The notes beneath the pieces were generated by a model. That model was not told the origin of the DNA. It searched no databases and worked only from the letters and a program-made list of their open reading frames with translations. Source: Erpetoichthys calabaricus (Eukaryota > Chordata > Cladistia > Polypteriformes > Polypteridae). From it: DNA of 64,000 nucleotides. Below are positions 1-11,049 of the stretch, one piece after another. Numbering within the stretch: position 1 is the stretch's first letter; every line of letters begins with the position of its first letter. A program made the position numbers and the translations under genes. Location: the NCBI RefSeq assembly GCF_900747795.2, contig NC_041402.2:194046989-194110988 (forward strand), read 5' to 3'.

Positions 1-1319
1 GGCTGTGGATAGATGAGGATCCACACCATGTGACAGGTGCAGACATTGGAAACAAGTAGAAGAGACGCTCAGAGACTCACAAAACGTTGCCTTCATTCAA
101 GACGAAAATAAGACAATTGGTGTCAGCCGAGGACAGCAGTGACAGGAATGACATGGGACCGCAGAGGAAAAGGAGACCAGGAGAGGCTCAGCAGAAGACG
201 CCATGGCATTTGATGTGGTGATTGGAGACCTTTGGACTGGTGGCTTAGTTGTGGTTTACTGTCTCTGCCTGGTCAAAGAGGCCACGATGTACACATTTAC
301 CTCTGCATATGTACAGTCCACGCACTGTGACCATGTGGGGGCGCTCAGCCACTGAGGTACACAAATGGGGCCACAAATGAGCTACTTTACAGTTACATAA
401 CTGGCATAGCAAAACTGGACTTGGCTCCTGTCCCGTACAAATTGTTCACAGAACAGAACCGATCTTCTATTAAACTTCTTTTGTAAAGTTTGGGGTCCTC
501 GTGGCTCAAATCTCACAAGAGACACGTTTTACACCTTCCAGCAGGTGGAGCTCCTGCTCACTTGGCAGCCCAAGTCAGCCCACTGACTGACTGACTGACT
601 GACTGACTGACTGACTATTTCATACTATAAATGTATACCTGCATACCTTGAAGTGTACAGAGTTCTGATGTCAGGAGGTCTTTGGACAACATATGCGGAA
701 TTAGCCCTGACGCTTCTACCATGAGGATGCCAACAGAAGATTCACATCAAGACCAAGACCATAAATAAAGCAAACCTGTGCTCTGCCAATCCTTCTCTGT
801 GGCTCAGAGACCACACTGGACCACACTGGCATCTGACATAAAAAGTCCTTCTGTGAGCGATGTCAACCGCAGATGTTACAGCTATGTTGGTATGACTTTG
901 TATGAAACTCCAGATCCGTCTCCCACTCCACCCTGAAACCCATGAAGGATATCATCACTCATCGCCAACTCTCACTTTTCAGCCACATTGCACACCTGGA
1001 CACTGCCATCCCAGCTCAGGTTCTGCCACCCAAAAAAACAAAAAGTGCCCACCTTCCCAGCTGGAAAAGAAATCCTGGTCACCCCATCAGACACGGAGGC
1101 AAATAACTTTAGCACTGAAACTCTGACATCAACCCAGCTGTACACCATCAGCACTACAGACTTGTCCAAGTGTGACAACGAGGATTATAAATATGACTGT
1201 CACACAGGAGCTCTTGGGGAGCGTCTGGCTGGTAAGAAAAGCGTGGACAGCGTTGGGGATAAACGGACCTCTGATGACCTCCACTGTCCTCAGCGCAGAG
1301 CAGCACCTACCTGTCTGTT
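1..1319. other. gene-free stretch
   Basis: No gene recognised. It holds a short (CTGA)n microsatellite at 581-616. Small open frames at 900-1330 show no domain I recognise and overlap each other on both strands. The right end runs into a (GATA)n array. Confidence 0.6.
581..616. repeat. (CTGA)n microsatellite
   Basis: About nine uninterrupted CTGA units are visible. It is a simple repeat with no other feature attached. Confidence 0.95.
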
Positions 1320-1383
1320 AGATAGATAGATAGATGTGAAAGGCGCTATATAATAGAAAGGCATTACATAATAAATAAGATAG

Positions 1384-1449
<66 letters not shown>

Positions 1450-1526
1450 GTGAAAGGCGCTATATATCTATCTATCTTATTTATTATGTAATGCCTTTCT
1501 ATTATATAGCACCTTTCACATCTATA
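1320..1526. repeat. (GATA)n array forming a large palindrome
   Basis: A GATA/TAGA array carries the cassette TGTGAAAGGCGCTATATAA. The stretch 1332-1391 reappears as a reverse complement at 1465-1524, with about one mismatch seen (GCG against GCA in the cassette), separated by roughly 75 bases of (GATA)n. The arms include a non-simple stretch (GAAAGGCATTACATAATAAA), so the symmetry is not only microsatellite chance. The Tc1 element begins directly after the right arm. Confidence 0.85.
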
Positions 1527-1800
1527 TACAGTGCATCCAGAAAGTATTCACAGCACGTCACTTTTTCCACATTTTGTTATGTTACAGCCTTATTCCAAAA
1601 TGGATTCAATTCATTTTTTTCCTCAGAATTCTACACACAACACCCCATAATGACAACGTGAGAAAAGTTTACTTGAGATTTTTGCAAATTTATTAAAAAT
1701 AAAAAAACTGAGTAATCCCATGTCCATAAGTATTCACAGCCTTTGCTCAATACTTTGTCGGTGCACCTTTGGCAGCAATTCCAGCCTCAAGTCTTTTTCA

Positions 1801-2769
1801 TTATGATGCCACAAGCTTGGCACACCTCTCCTTGGCCAGTTTCGCCCATTCCTCTCTGCAGCACCTCTCAAGCTCCATCAGGTTGGATGAGAAGCGTCGG
1901 TGCACAGCCATTTTAAGATCTCTCCAGAGATGTTCAATCAGATTCAAGTCTGGGCTCTGGCTGGGCCACTCAAGGACATTCACAGAGTTGTCCTGAAGCC
2001 ACTCCTTTGATATCTTGGCTGTGTGCTTAGGGTCGTTGTCCTGCTGAAAGATGAACCGTCGCCCCAGTCTGAGGTCAAGAGCGCTCTGGAGCAGGTTTTC
2101 ATCCAGGATGTCTCTGTACATTGCTGCAGTCATCTTTCCCTTTATCCTGACTAGTCTCCCAGTTCCCCACAGCATGATGCTGCCACCACCATGCTTCACT
2201 GTAGGGATGGTATTGGCCTGGTGATGAGCGGTGCCTGGTTTCCTCCAAACGTGACGCCTGGCATTCACACCAAAGAGTTCAATCTTTGTCTCATCAGACC
2301 AGAGAATTTTCTTTCTCATGGTCTGAGAGTCCTTCAGGTGCCTTTTGGCAAACTCCAGGCGGGCTGCCATGTGCCTTTTACTAAGGAGTGGCTTCCGTCT
2401 GGCCACTCTACCATACAGGCCTGATTGGTGGATTGCTGCATTGATGGTTGTCCTTCTGGAAGGTTCTCCTCTCTCCACAGAGGACCTCTGGAGCTCTGAC
2501 AGAGTGACCATCGGGTTCTTGGTCACCTCCCTGACTAAGGCCCTTCTCCCCTGATCGCTCAGTTTAGATGGCCGGCCAGCTCTAGGAAGAGTCCTGGTGG
2601 TTTTGAACTTCTTCCACTTACGGATGATGGAGGCCACTGTGGTCACTGGGAGCTTCAAAGCAGCAGAAATTTTTCTGTAACCTTCCCCAGATTTGTGTCT
2701 CGAGACAATCCTGTCTCTGAGGTCTACAGACAATTCCTTTGACTTCATGCTTGGTTTGTGCTCTGACAT
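1801..2769 (-). pseudogene. Tc1-like transposase, nearly full-length ORF
   Basis: This 322-residue open frame encodes a Tc1/mariner transposase. The N-terminal half (about 1-120) has the paired helix-turn-helix DNA-binding region with a GRPSKLS linker motif. The catalytic DD34E triad is visible: D159 in WSDETKIELFG, D244 in FQQDNDPKHT and E279 in LNLIEHLW, with 34 residues between the last two. Two defects are seen. After the glycine-rich box (KHGGGSIMLWG) about six residues are missing (CFxxxG in Sleeping Beauty and other fish Tc1 proteins), and a TAA stop ends the protein about 18 residues early compared with copy B, which continues to KGASTKY. It is probably inactive. The start is the MSEHKPSMKSKELS methionine shared with copy B. 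Confidence 0.9.
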
Positions 2770-3052
2770 GAACTGTCAACTGTGGGACCTTCTATAGACA
2801 GGTGTGTGCCTTTCCAAATCATGTCCAGTCGACTGAATTTACCACAGGTGGACTCCAATGAAGCTGCAGAAACATCTCAAGGATGATCAGGGGAAACAGG
2901 ATGCACCTGAGCTCAATTTGGAGCTTCATGGCAAAGGCTGTGAATACTTATGTACATGGGCTTTCTCAGTTTTTTTATTTTTAATAAATTTTCAAAAACC
3001 TCAAATAAACTTTTTTTCACATTGTCATCAATGAGGAAAAAAAATGAATTTA

Positions 3053-3390
3053 GTGGGCGGCACGGTGGCGCAGTGGGTAGCGCTGCTGCCTCGCAGTTGG
3101 GAGATCTGGGGACCTGGGTTCACTTCCCGGGTCCTCCCTGTGTGGAGTTTGCATGTTCTCCCCGTGTCTGTGTGGGTTTCCTCCCACAGTCCAAAGACAT
3201 ACAGGTTAGGTGGATTGGCGATTCTAAATTGGCCCTAGTGTGTGCTTGGTGTGTTTGTGTGTGTCCTGTGGTGGGTTGGCACCCTGCCCGGGATTGGTTC
3301 CTGCCTTGTGCCCTGTGTTGGCTGGGATTGGCTCCAGTAGACCCCCGTGACCCTGTGTTCGGATTCAGCGGGTTGGAAAATGGATGGATG
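3053..3390 (+). mobile_element. V-SINE-like SINE inserted in Tc1 copy A
   Basis: This 338-bp tRNA-derived SINE has a tRNA-like head (A-box region GGCGCAGTGGGTAGCG, B-box region GGGTTCACTTCC), a central domain (GTGGAGTTTGCATGTTCTCC and GGGTTTCCTCCCACAGTCC), a short GT-rich tract, then a tail ending TGGATGGATG. A perfect 12-bp target duplication, AAAATGAATTTA, flanks it at 3041-3052 and 3391-3402 and rejoins the Tc1 terminal repeat when removed. This shows insertion by target-primed reverse transcription after the Tc1 copy landed. It is the only well-preserved full-length copy of this family in the window. Confidence 0.92.
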
Positions 3391-3478
3391 AAAATGAATT
3401 TAATCCATTTTGGAATAAGGCTGTAACATAACAAAATGTGGAAAAAGTGAAGAAGCGCTGGGAATACTTTCCAGATTC

Positions 3479-3480
3479 AT

Positions 3481-3561
<81 letters not shown>

Positions 3562-3760
3562 TATATAGCGCCTTTCACATTATCTATCTATTATATAGCA
3601 CCTTTCACACTATCTATCTAGCTATCTATCTATCTCTTATATAGCACCTTTCACATTATCTATCTATCTATCTATTATATAGCGCCTTTCACATTATCTA
3701 TCTATCTATCTATCTCTTATATAGCACCTTTCACATTATCTATCTATCTACTGTATATAT
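3479..3760. repeat. (CTAT)n array with GCGCCTTTCAC cassettes
   Basis: (CTAT)n is broken by several copies of TATATAGCGCCTTTCACAT (or GCACC variants). It is the reverse complement of the TGTGAAAGGCGCTATATAA(TAGA)n type at the left edge of copy A, so the Tc1 element split one such array. Confidence 0.93.
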
Positions 3761-3925
3761 AAAATATTACTTTTATAGCACAAAGGAACAAGACAAAGGG
3801 TTCAGGACCACATTAGTTATCTTGTTTAACACCTGGAATAAAAATGAAGTGAAATAACAAAGCTAATCAGGACTGTCATGGTCGATTCCTTATACACCTG
3901 CTCCTGCAGACTGAGCTCTGACTTA

Positions 3926-4322
3926 CACCCACCGGCCACTTTATTAGGTTCAGCTGTTTAACTGCTTGTTAACGCAAATCTCTAATCAGCCAATCACGTG
4001 GCAGCAGCTCACTGCATTTTGGCGTGTAGACGTCATCAAGACCACCTGCTGAAGTTCAAACCGAGCATCAGAGTGGAAAAGAAAGGAGGCTGAAGTGACA
4101 TTGAAGGTGGCATGGCTGGTGGTGCCAGACGGGCTACTCTGAGTAATTCAGAAACTGCTGATCTGCTGGGATTTTCACACACAGCCATCTCTCAGGTTTA
4201 CAGAGAGTGGTCCAAAAAAGGGAAAATACCCAGTGAGGGGCACATCTCTTATGATGCCAGAGGAGAATGGCCGGACTGATCTGGGCCGATAGAAAGTCAA
4301 CAGGAACTCAAATAAGCACTCG
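3926..4322 (+). mobile_element. Tc1-like transposon relic, second family
   Basis: It begins after TA (3924-3925) with CACCCACCGGCCACTTTATT, a terminal repeat known from a different fish Tc1 family. Conceptual translation gives a decayed N-terminal transposase region: GARRATLSNSETADLLGFSH, then a stretch like VYREWSKKGKIPSE, matching the helix-turn-helix part of that family. The frame then decays and the element is cut off by a (TG)n tract; no catalytic domain remains. Confidence 0.8.

Positions 4323-4324
<2 letters not shown>

Positions 4325-4363
<39 letters not shown>
4325..4363. repeat. (TG)n microsatellite
   Basis: About 19 TG units truncate the 3' side of the preceding Tc1 relic. Confidence 0.95.
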
Positions 4364-4365
<2 letters not shown>

Positions 4366-5760
4366 ACATATGAATCCTCCTCCTGTGCCCCCTGTAAAAG
4401 GCACATCAGAGCCACTCACTTGGTGGTCTGATCTGTCTGTTTCTCTGTTGAGTGTGGTGGTGGCACTCTGAGCGAGATGCTGTTGCTAATGCCCAGGGAC
4501 TGTCAGGGTGGCATGCTGATGTTCTCCTGGGGGCTTCTGTTCAAGGGGAGTAGGCGCCCTCTGCTGGACTGACGTGCCCTCCAAGGCTGCACCCAAATCC
4601 TCCCAAGTCCTTGTTAATATCATTTGGGTGGCATTAGGAAGGGATGGGGTGGAGGGTTAGTAGGGGGGCTGCAACCAGGGACACCCCACTCCAATGAGGT
4701 TTCTTTTGTTAACACATCCCTTTGCCATCTTCTCTGCAAGGCGCTATATGCAGCCTTCTTCCCCGACACACCCTTCTGTTCCCTCGGGTGACAGCCAGGC
4801 AGGATGTCACGTCCAGAAGACGGACCACGAAGGATGATTTTTTTTTTTTTTTTGGTGGGGGGCACTGAGGAGTTGAAGGAGGCAGGCGGCAAGAAGCCTT
4901 GTGGGCTTGAATTGTTCCATGAAAAGGGTTTGAAGCCCCCAGTTGGAGGCTGAGGGCACCTATTCACGGAGCCCTGAATAGGATTTGCATATATCAGCCC
5001 CCTAATCAGCCCCCGGACCCTGCTGGCGCACCTCGGCCCGCAGCGAACAAAAAAAAAAAAAGTAGAAAGAAAAGAGGAAAGTCTGCTTCTCACTTTACAG
5101 TCGGCGGAGGGATTTGCTTCAGCACTTGGAAAATTTGAAACATCTTTTAGATTGAGCCCCCCCACCCCCCCACCACTTCACTCAACAGTTGGATTTCATT
5201 GTCCGGCATGAAGGGGGGGGGGGTGATCAGCAGCCCCCAGACTCTCTCGACTTTCTTCCCTCGGTCAGAACATAAATAAGACAACTTGTTTGAGCCGAGG
5301 ACAGCTCCCCCGTCACCTGCTGGGAGAGAAGCACTAAGCTGCGGCCCCCCACCAGCAGAGGGTCCACTTAACAAGGCCTGTCAGTCTGAGGACTACCACC
5401 TCCCCTGTCTGCTGGGGCTGAACAACCGGGTTGGGGGGTCAAACTTACAGCAAGTCAAGCGAAGGCAGGGGGGGAAAAAGTCATTAGTAACTGAAACTGA
5501 AGCCCCCCCACCCAAAATGTGCCAAGGTGGGCATGAAACTTGGACTGATTGTGGAAGGGGGGCTCAGGTGGAAGGGACATGGTTTTGACGTATGCATTGA
5601 TGAACTCAACCATCAACAGGAGCCTTTTGATATTTGTGGACCCCTCAGCTCAAGAAATTAGAAAAATTAAAGGGGCTTCCTAATTAAAGGGTGGGGTGGG
5701 CCAGTCTTTAGACATTGGTTTGTTTCATTCATGCATGTTCAAGCCCACCCAAACCCCTTT
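4364..5760. other. gene-free, G/C-tract-rich stretch
   Basis: No gene recognised. The frame at 4620-5165 (minus) lacks any known domain and includes poly-lysine and proline runs from simple tracts. A CTCF-like core lies at 4554-4567, and a perfect inverted repeat CCTATTCA/TGAATAGG with an 8-base loop at 4959-4982 is followed by ATTTGCATAT. Short poly-C, poly-G and poly-A tracts are common. Confidence 0.5.
4554..4567 (-). promoter_or_regulatory. CTCF-like core motif
   Basis: Read on the minus strand the sequence is CCAGCAGAGGGCGC, which fits all 14 positions of the vertebrate CTCF core CCASYAGRKGGCRS. Occupancy is not shown, and such cores also spread with repeats. Confidence 0.4.
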
Positions 5761-5764
5761 CAGA

Positions 5765-5870
5765 GACCACCAGGGATGCCGAGTACCTCAGCAGTGTCAG
5801 GCAAAAAGTAGGAACCAACCCAGGATGGGATGCCAGTCTATAAGTGGGCACACACACACACAGCAGGGCG
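5765..5870 (-). mobile_element. V-SINE-like tail fragment
   Basis: The segment contains GGGATGCCAGTCTATAAGTG and a short CA tract, matching the 3' half of V-SINE-like copies in reverse orientation. It is decayed and no target duplication was found. Confidence 0.5.
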
Positions 5871-6345
5871 TCTGGTCAGGCCTTCTCCAACTTTTCATTT
5901 CTTTCAGCCATCCATCTTGAAACAACTACTCACCAGGGATGAGCAACATCATCATCATCATCATCAAGAAACGTGAGGCACAAAGCAGAAAACAAACCCC
6001 CCGGACAGGATGCCAGTCCTTCACAAACCCCAATTTAGAGGCCCCAGTTATCCGGTAAATCCGAGTTATCCAAAGAAAACACGCGAAGAACACGACAACT
6101 CCTTACAGATGGTCAGATAAATTCATAACATCCACCCCATGTGTTTCAAACAATAACTAAAGAGACGTCTCTAGATGGGCTTCACTCGATATGTGGCTAC
6201 GTGGCCCATCTGTATAAAACCTAATAACGAAAGAGACCCTCGCTTAACACTACAGGGTAGTATTGTGTGTGACGACTGCCCACCCATAGCACCCAGGATA
6301 TTTCCAAACAGCCTGACTTATCTTTGAAATCCTCTACTGGCCCGT
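5871..6345. other. gene-free stretch
   Basis: It holds an (ATC)n run at about 5949-5968, another short SINE-like piece (GGACAGGATGCCAGTCC near 6003), and a segment reading CCAGTTATCCGGTAAATCC that could come from a DNA transposon end but was not classified. No gene seen. Confidence 0.45.
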
Positions 6346-7330
6346 TGTTATAGTATAGTATAGTATAGTATAGTATAGTATAGTATAGTATAGTATAGTA
6401 TAGTATAGTATAGTGAGCCGTAACATGGCACCTTACATTCTAGTACAGAACAGTACAGGAGTATCATGGCACAGCATCAAATAGCATACTTTAGGGAGTG
6501 GCATGGTAAAGTATAACTTGACACATTACACAACTGCTGCAACTTAGTATAGTATAGTATAGTATAGTATAGTATAGTATAGTATAGTATAGTATAGTAT
6601 AGTATAGTATAGCACGGCTCCTTACAACATAGGACACAACAGTACTATATAGTATGGCACAGCATCATATACTGTAGTATGGTATGACAAGGCATAGTAT
6701 AACTTGTCACATAACACAACTGCACAGAACATTACAGAAGAGTAGAGTAGAGTATAGTGGGGTACAACATAGAATAGTATTCCACTCCACAGTGTAGTGA
6801 AGTGTAGTGCAGTGTAGTGTAGTGTGGCATAACTTGGCACCTTACAACATTGTACAAAACAGCATTATATAGTATGGCACAGCATTGTATACTATAGTAT
6901 AGTATGACAAGGCATAGTATAACTTGTCATATAGCACAAATGCACAGAACATTACAGAAGAGTACAGTAGAGTAGAGTACATTATAGTGTGGTAAAGCAT
7001 AGAATAGTATACTACTCCATCATATAGTATAGTAGAGTATTGCATAGCATAACACGGCTCCTTACAACATAGTACACAACAGTACTATATAGTATGGCAC
7101 AGCATTATATACTGTAGTATAGTGAGACAAGGCATAGTAAAACTTGTCACATAACACAACTGCACAGAACATTATAGTAGAGTAGAGTAGAGTAGAGTAT
7201 AGTGGGGTACAGCATAGAATAGTATACCACTCCGCTGTATAGTATAGTATAGTATAGTATAGTATAGTATAGTATAGTATAGTATAGTGTACTGCAGTAA
7301 AGTAGAGCACAACATGGCACATAATTTTTA
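6346..7330. repeat. AGTAT pentanucleotide satellite with 220-bp higher-order units
   Basis: Runs of (ATAGT)n alternate with more complex segments. The segment starting GGCTCCTTACAACATAG recurs near 6615, 6835 and 7055, and minus-strand open frames begin exactly 220 bp apart at 6622, 6842 and 7062 with similar conceptual translations. This defines a 220-bp higher-order unit present about three times, with diverged partial units on both sides (near 6425 and 7313). Confidence 0.93.
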
Positions 7331-8150
7331 CAACAGAGCACAGTCAGCACAGCAGAGTATTGTTTAGTACACTAGAGTATAGTGTAATGCAATCCATTGT
7401 AGTGTAGCACAACATGAGATAGCAGATAACTTTACATAATCCCACAGCACAGAAGCGCAGGGCACAGCGTAGTATAGCACGGCATGGCATACTGAAGAAC
7501 ACGTGACATCACAGCAGAGCGGAGAGCAGCACACCACAATCTCGTCTCGTCTCGTCTGCCACTATCGTTGCTTTTGTTCTAGTCGTTGGCGATGTCTCTG
7601 CCACCCTTAGTCTAGCTGCTCCATTTCCAAGTTTGGTTTTCGGCTCCTTGGCATTTCTTCACTTTGCTTTGCCACACAGCTGTCTTCCTTGGCCCTTGTG
7701 CCATGTCCATGCTCAGAGATCCTTAACCTTCGCTTCTCGTCGCGCTCTTCACCGGACACACATTACACGCCTGTGCCATTTTACGACTTTGTGTCGAGGT
7801 GCCAGTTGGCCACTGCTTGTTTTGGATGATTTGCCACCGTAACTGCTCTGAATGTAGCAGTGTGAGGTGACCGGGCACATTATGGCTTCGGGACTGGACC
7901 AGTAGCGTAAGTCATTGTCATTCCCCCAAGGACACGATAACATTAGATTACCTACCTGACCCACATGCTTGTAACGAGGGTCTGAGCTGGAAACTTTGCC
8001 AGCCCAGCCAGCCCCCCTGCCCAGTCTAGATCCCCACAGGCTGACGTGAAGGGGTGAAGTAATAAAATCCAAATGTCAGACCCCTTTGCCGCTGAGGGGT
8101 GTCCTTGCGCCCCGTGAGACATGTGGGTGTTGGTACCTTAAACTCAAAGC
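7331..8150. other. gene-free stretch
   Basis: No gene recognised. A short (TCTCG)n run lies at about 7541-7556. The open frame at 7633-7842 has no recognisable domain. Confidence 0.5.
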
Positions 8151-8305
8151 CTCACTAAAACTGCTGTGCCCTGTAAATAGAAGGGAGCCGAACACAAAAC
8201 TCGTGACAGATGGAGACCACCAGCTCCACTTAGGGTTTAGTGGGTTGTTTTTTTTTTTCTTTGGAAAGTTGCACAGCCCCCGGATCTCCTGATGTGGACT
8301 TTCTT

Positions 8306-8373
8306 GCAGATCAGATTGCAGCCGCTCAAATAACAAAATCTTGGGCAGTTCACAGAAATGCAATCTGATCTGC
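8306..8373. other. perfect 15-bp inverted repeat with 38-base loop
   Basis: GCAGATCAGATTGCA at 8306-8320 is followed by its exact reverse complement TGCAATCTGATCTGC at 8359-8373. The sequence is not a simple repeat and lies in non-repetitive DNA. It could form a hairpin in RNA or be two opposed copies of a protein-binding site. No function is assigned. Confidence 0.7.
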
Positions 8374-9185
8374 GCCTGATGAGCGCCGATTACCAGGACC
8401 ACCTCAACTCTCAAAGCCCCACGGACCCTCGGCCCAGACACTGCACCCCATCCTGCTGTCCAGCCCAGTTACCGAGGACCTTCCTCACCACTCACATCAT
8501 TTTCCAGTGCACTTTCCTTTAGACCCCATATCTGGGGGGGGGGGTAAGTTTGATAAAGCATTGATAAGACTTCTAGTGGCATGAAGCACCCCCCCCACCC
8601 CCCACCCCCAGCATCTTTACAATGCAAGAATGCAGCTCAGGCTGATTAGACACAGGGGTGAGGCGAAGTGAGGAGACCCTCCATAAAACAGCCGGCCCAT
8701 TCTTCTGCACCCCCCCCATGGACTCGTGAAGACAGCAGCTAATCACAGCAGCACCACTGATCTGGAAGCAGACCCCTCGCCAACACCCATTCAGACCGTC
8801 TGTCCAATAGGGGCAGGAAATCCAGGCTGGGGGGGACACAATGGGGGCAGGAGAGATGGTGGTAACTAAGCCTGAATAGAGCCATTCAGCGTGCCCAGCC
8901 AAACAGAAAATCAGGAGCCCCTCCGAGAGAAAGACACACAACTGTTGCCTTCTTCTGGTTAATTGCTTTCAGGGGGGGGGGGGGAAACAGAGCGGCGTAC
9001 GAAAAACTGGGGGAGCCGAGAGGAGCGGAGCGGAGGGCAGCCATCCTGGGACGTCTGCGGAGAGCCACCTGCAGGCAGGGGAAGGCAACGAGCGACACAC
9101 GACATGGGGGGCAATACATGGACACTGGGGGGGGGGGTGCATCCTTGGGGTGAAAGAGACCAGTCCTTAGTAAGATATTCAGAAA
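8374..9185. other. gene-free stretch with poly-G/C tracts
   Basis: No gene recognised. Short G or C runs of 8-12 bases occur near 8535, 8590, 8972 and 9126. Open frames on both strands here lack known domains. Confidence 0.5.
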
Positions 9186-9189
9186 CAGA

Positions 9190-9313
9190 AAGACAGTTAG
9201 CAGTGAAAGGCACTATAAATGAGAAAGAGTAACAGAGAGAGACAGATGGGAATAAAAGAGATAGAATATATAGAGATAGAAAGGAAGAGATGTGATGGGC
9301 ATGCGAGAGGCAC

Positions 9314-9397
<84 letters not shown>

Positions 9398-9415
9398 TGT
9401 GAAAGGCACTATATA

Positions 9416-9490
<75 letters not shown>

Positions 9491-9506
9491 TGAAAGGCAG
9501 TATATA

Positions 9507-9573
<67 letters not shown>

Positions 9574-9591
9574 TGAAAGGCACTATATAAC

Positions 9592-9656
<65 letters not shown>

Positions 9657-9672
9657 TGAAAGGCAGTATATA

Positions 9673-9719
<47 letters not shown>

Positions 9720-9735
9720 TGAAAGGCAGTATATA

Positions 9736-9775
<40 letters not shown>

Positions 9776-9809
9776 GATAGATAGATAGATATGTGAAAGG
9801 CACTATATA

Positions 9810-9876
<67 letters not shown>

Positions 9877-9894
9877 TGAAAGGCACTATATAAC

Positions 9895-9937
<43 letters not shown>

Positions 9938-10290
9938 GTGAAAGACAGTATAAAAATAAAACTACAAATAAAATGTATTATTAATTATTATTATTATTAT
10001 GATTATAGACGGATGTGAAAGGCACTATATAATAGATAGATAGATAGATAGATAGTATAAAAATAAAACTGTATAAACAATGTATTATTATACTGTATTA
10101 GTATTATTATTATTTATTATTATTATTATAGATAGATGTGAAATGCAACATTGCAACATAAATGACAGAGAGAGACGGAGAGAGAGAAATGAAAGTGAAA
10201 GGCACTATAAATTATACATGAATATAGACATGAGATGTACAAAGTATAATATAAATGATAGCTACATACAGACAGATGTGAAAGGCGCTA
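9190..10290. repeat. (GATA)n array with about eight AGGCACTATATAA cassettes
   Basis: Long TAGA runs alternate with GTGAAAGGCACTATATAATA or GAAAGGCAGTATATAATAG at about 9400, 9492, 9574, 9657, 9720, 9793, 9877 and 10013, a spacing of roughly 65-135 bp. The right part decays into TTA-rich DNA with two further cassette copies. Long frames made of SIYLSIYL repeats are artefacts of this array. Confidence 0.95.
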
Positions 10291-10299
10291 TATAATACA

Positions 10300-11045
10300 C
10301 AGATATAGAAATAGTTATAAACGGCACTACGGGAAGGGCGCATATACAGCACTGTGCCCGAGATATTGAAGACACGATCGACTGATGCAGCGCATACCAA
10401 AGGCCCCATAAGACAGACGCTGTGAAGGCCCCATTTAATAGTCAGATCGATTCTGTCTGTGACGCTGGTTGAGGCCGCCAGCTCAAGCCGAATTGTCGCG
10501 CCACTGTCGCCGTGAGTCCGAATGCCACTGGTACAGGAAGTCGCAGTTTTAGCTGAGGGACGGTGGCTGGGGCAGTGGGTGACAGCAGCACGGCTCTGGT
10601 GTGGCCTGCCGACGAGCGCCATGATGTTTAGCGATCTTCTCGCAGCCCCCAGAGACCTGACTGCAGGCCAGACCCCGCCATGCTGGGAGTCCCCTTCCAG
10701 CAGCCCTCTGCTAACCTCGAGGTGAAAAGTCAGCCCAGCACGCAGCAGACAGGCCGCCCGCATACCAACAAAGGCCGATGCGGTCCCAAAGAGGAGCCCC
10801 GCAGCACCTGCTCGGGAGGCAGCAGATGTCAAATTGTCCCACATTTCATCACAAAGGCGTCAGATCAGAGGCAGCCCCGTCCTGCAGCCCGTTTGTTTAG
10901 CAGGGTGTCACTGACCCAAACCCACCCCCAAAGCCCCAGCCTCCGCCCCCCCATGTCTGCCACATAGGCGTGTACAATCAAACCGTCAGCCTGACGAGGC
11001 GAGTGTGCTATAAAGCATATTATTATTATCATCATCATCATCATC
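10300..11045. other. gene-free stretch
   Basis: No gene recognised. An (ATC)n run lies at about 11029-11052. G+C content rises toward the right. Confidence 0.45.
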
Positions 11046-11049
11046 ATCA

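Larger units (their letters stand above)
1529..3482 (-). mobile_element. Tc1-like DNA transposon, copy A, with nested SINE
   Basis: The left end starts CAGTGCATCCAGAAAGT after a TA at 1527-1528; the right end is a decayed inverted copy followed by TA at 3483-3484. Each terminal repeat is about 200 bp and holds an outer and an inner direct repeat around AAGTATTCACAGC (inner ones near 1721-1747 and 2934-2956), the IR/DR layout known from Sleeping Beauty-type elements. Without the 338-bp SINE and its 12-bp duplication the element is about 1604 bp, close to the 1610 bp of copy B. It sits inside a tetranucleotide array, whose TA steps are suitable targets. The family resembles the Tc1 group known in teleosts and lampreys; that match is from memory. 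Confidence 0.93.

Noticed and set aside
4620-5165. 181-residue minus-strand frame
   Set aside because: It contains a lysine run from poly-A/T and proline runs from poly-C, with no domain and no splice context.
6622-7350. Tyrosine-rich open frames 220 bp apart
   Set aside because: They reflect the pentanucleotide satellite and its 220-bp order, not coding.
9197-9803. Long open frames of SIYLSIYL repeats on the minus strand
   Set aside because: They are translations of (TAGA)n arrays, which have no stop in these frames.
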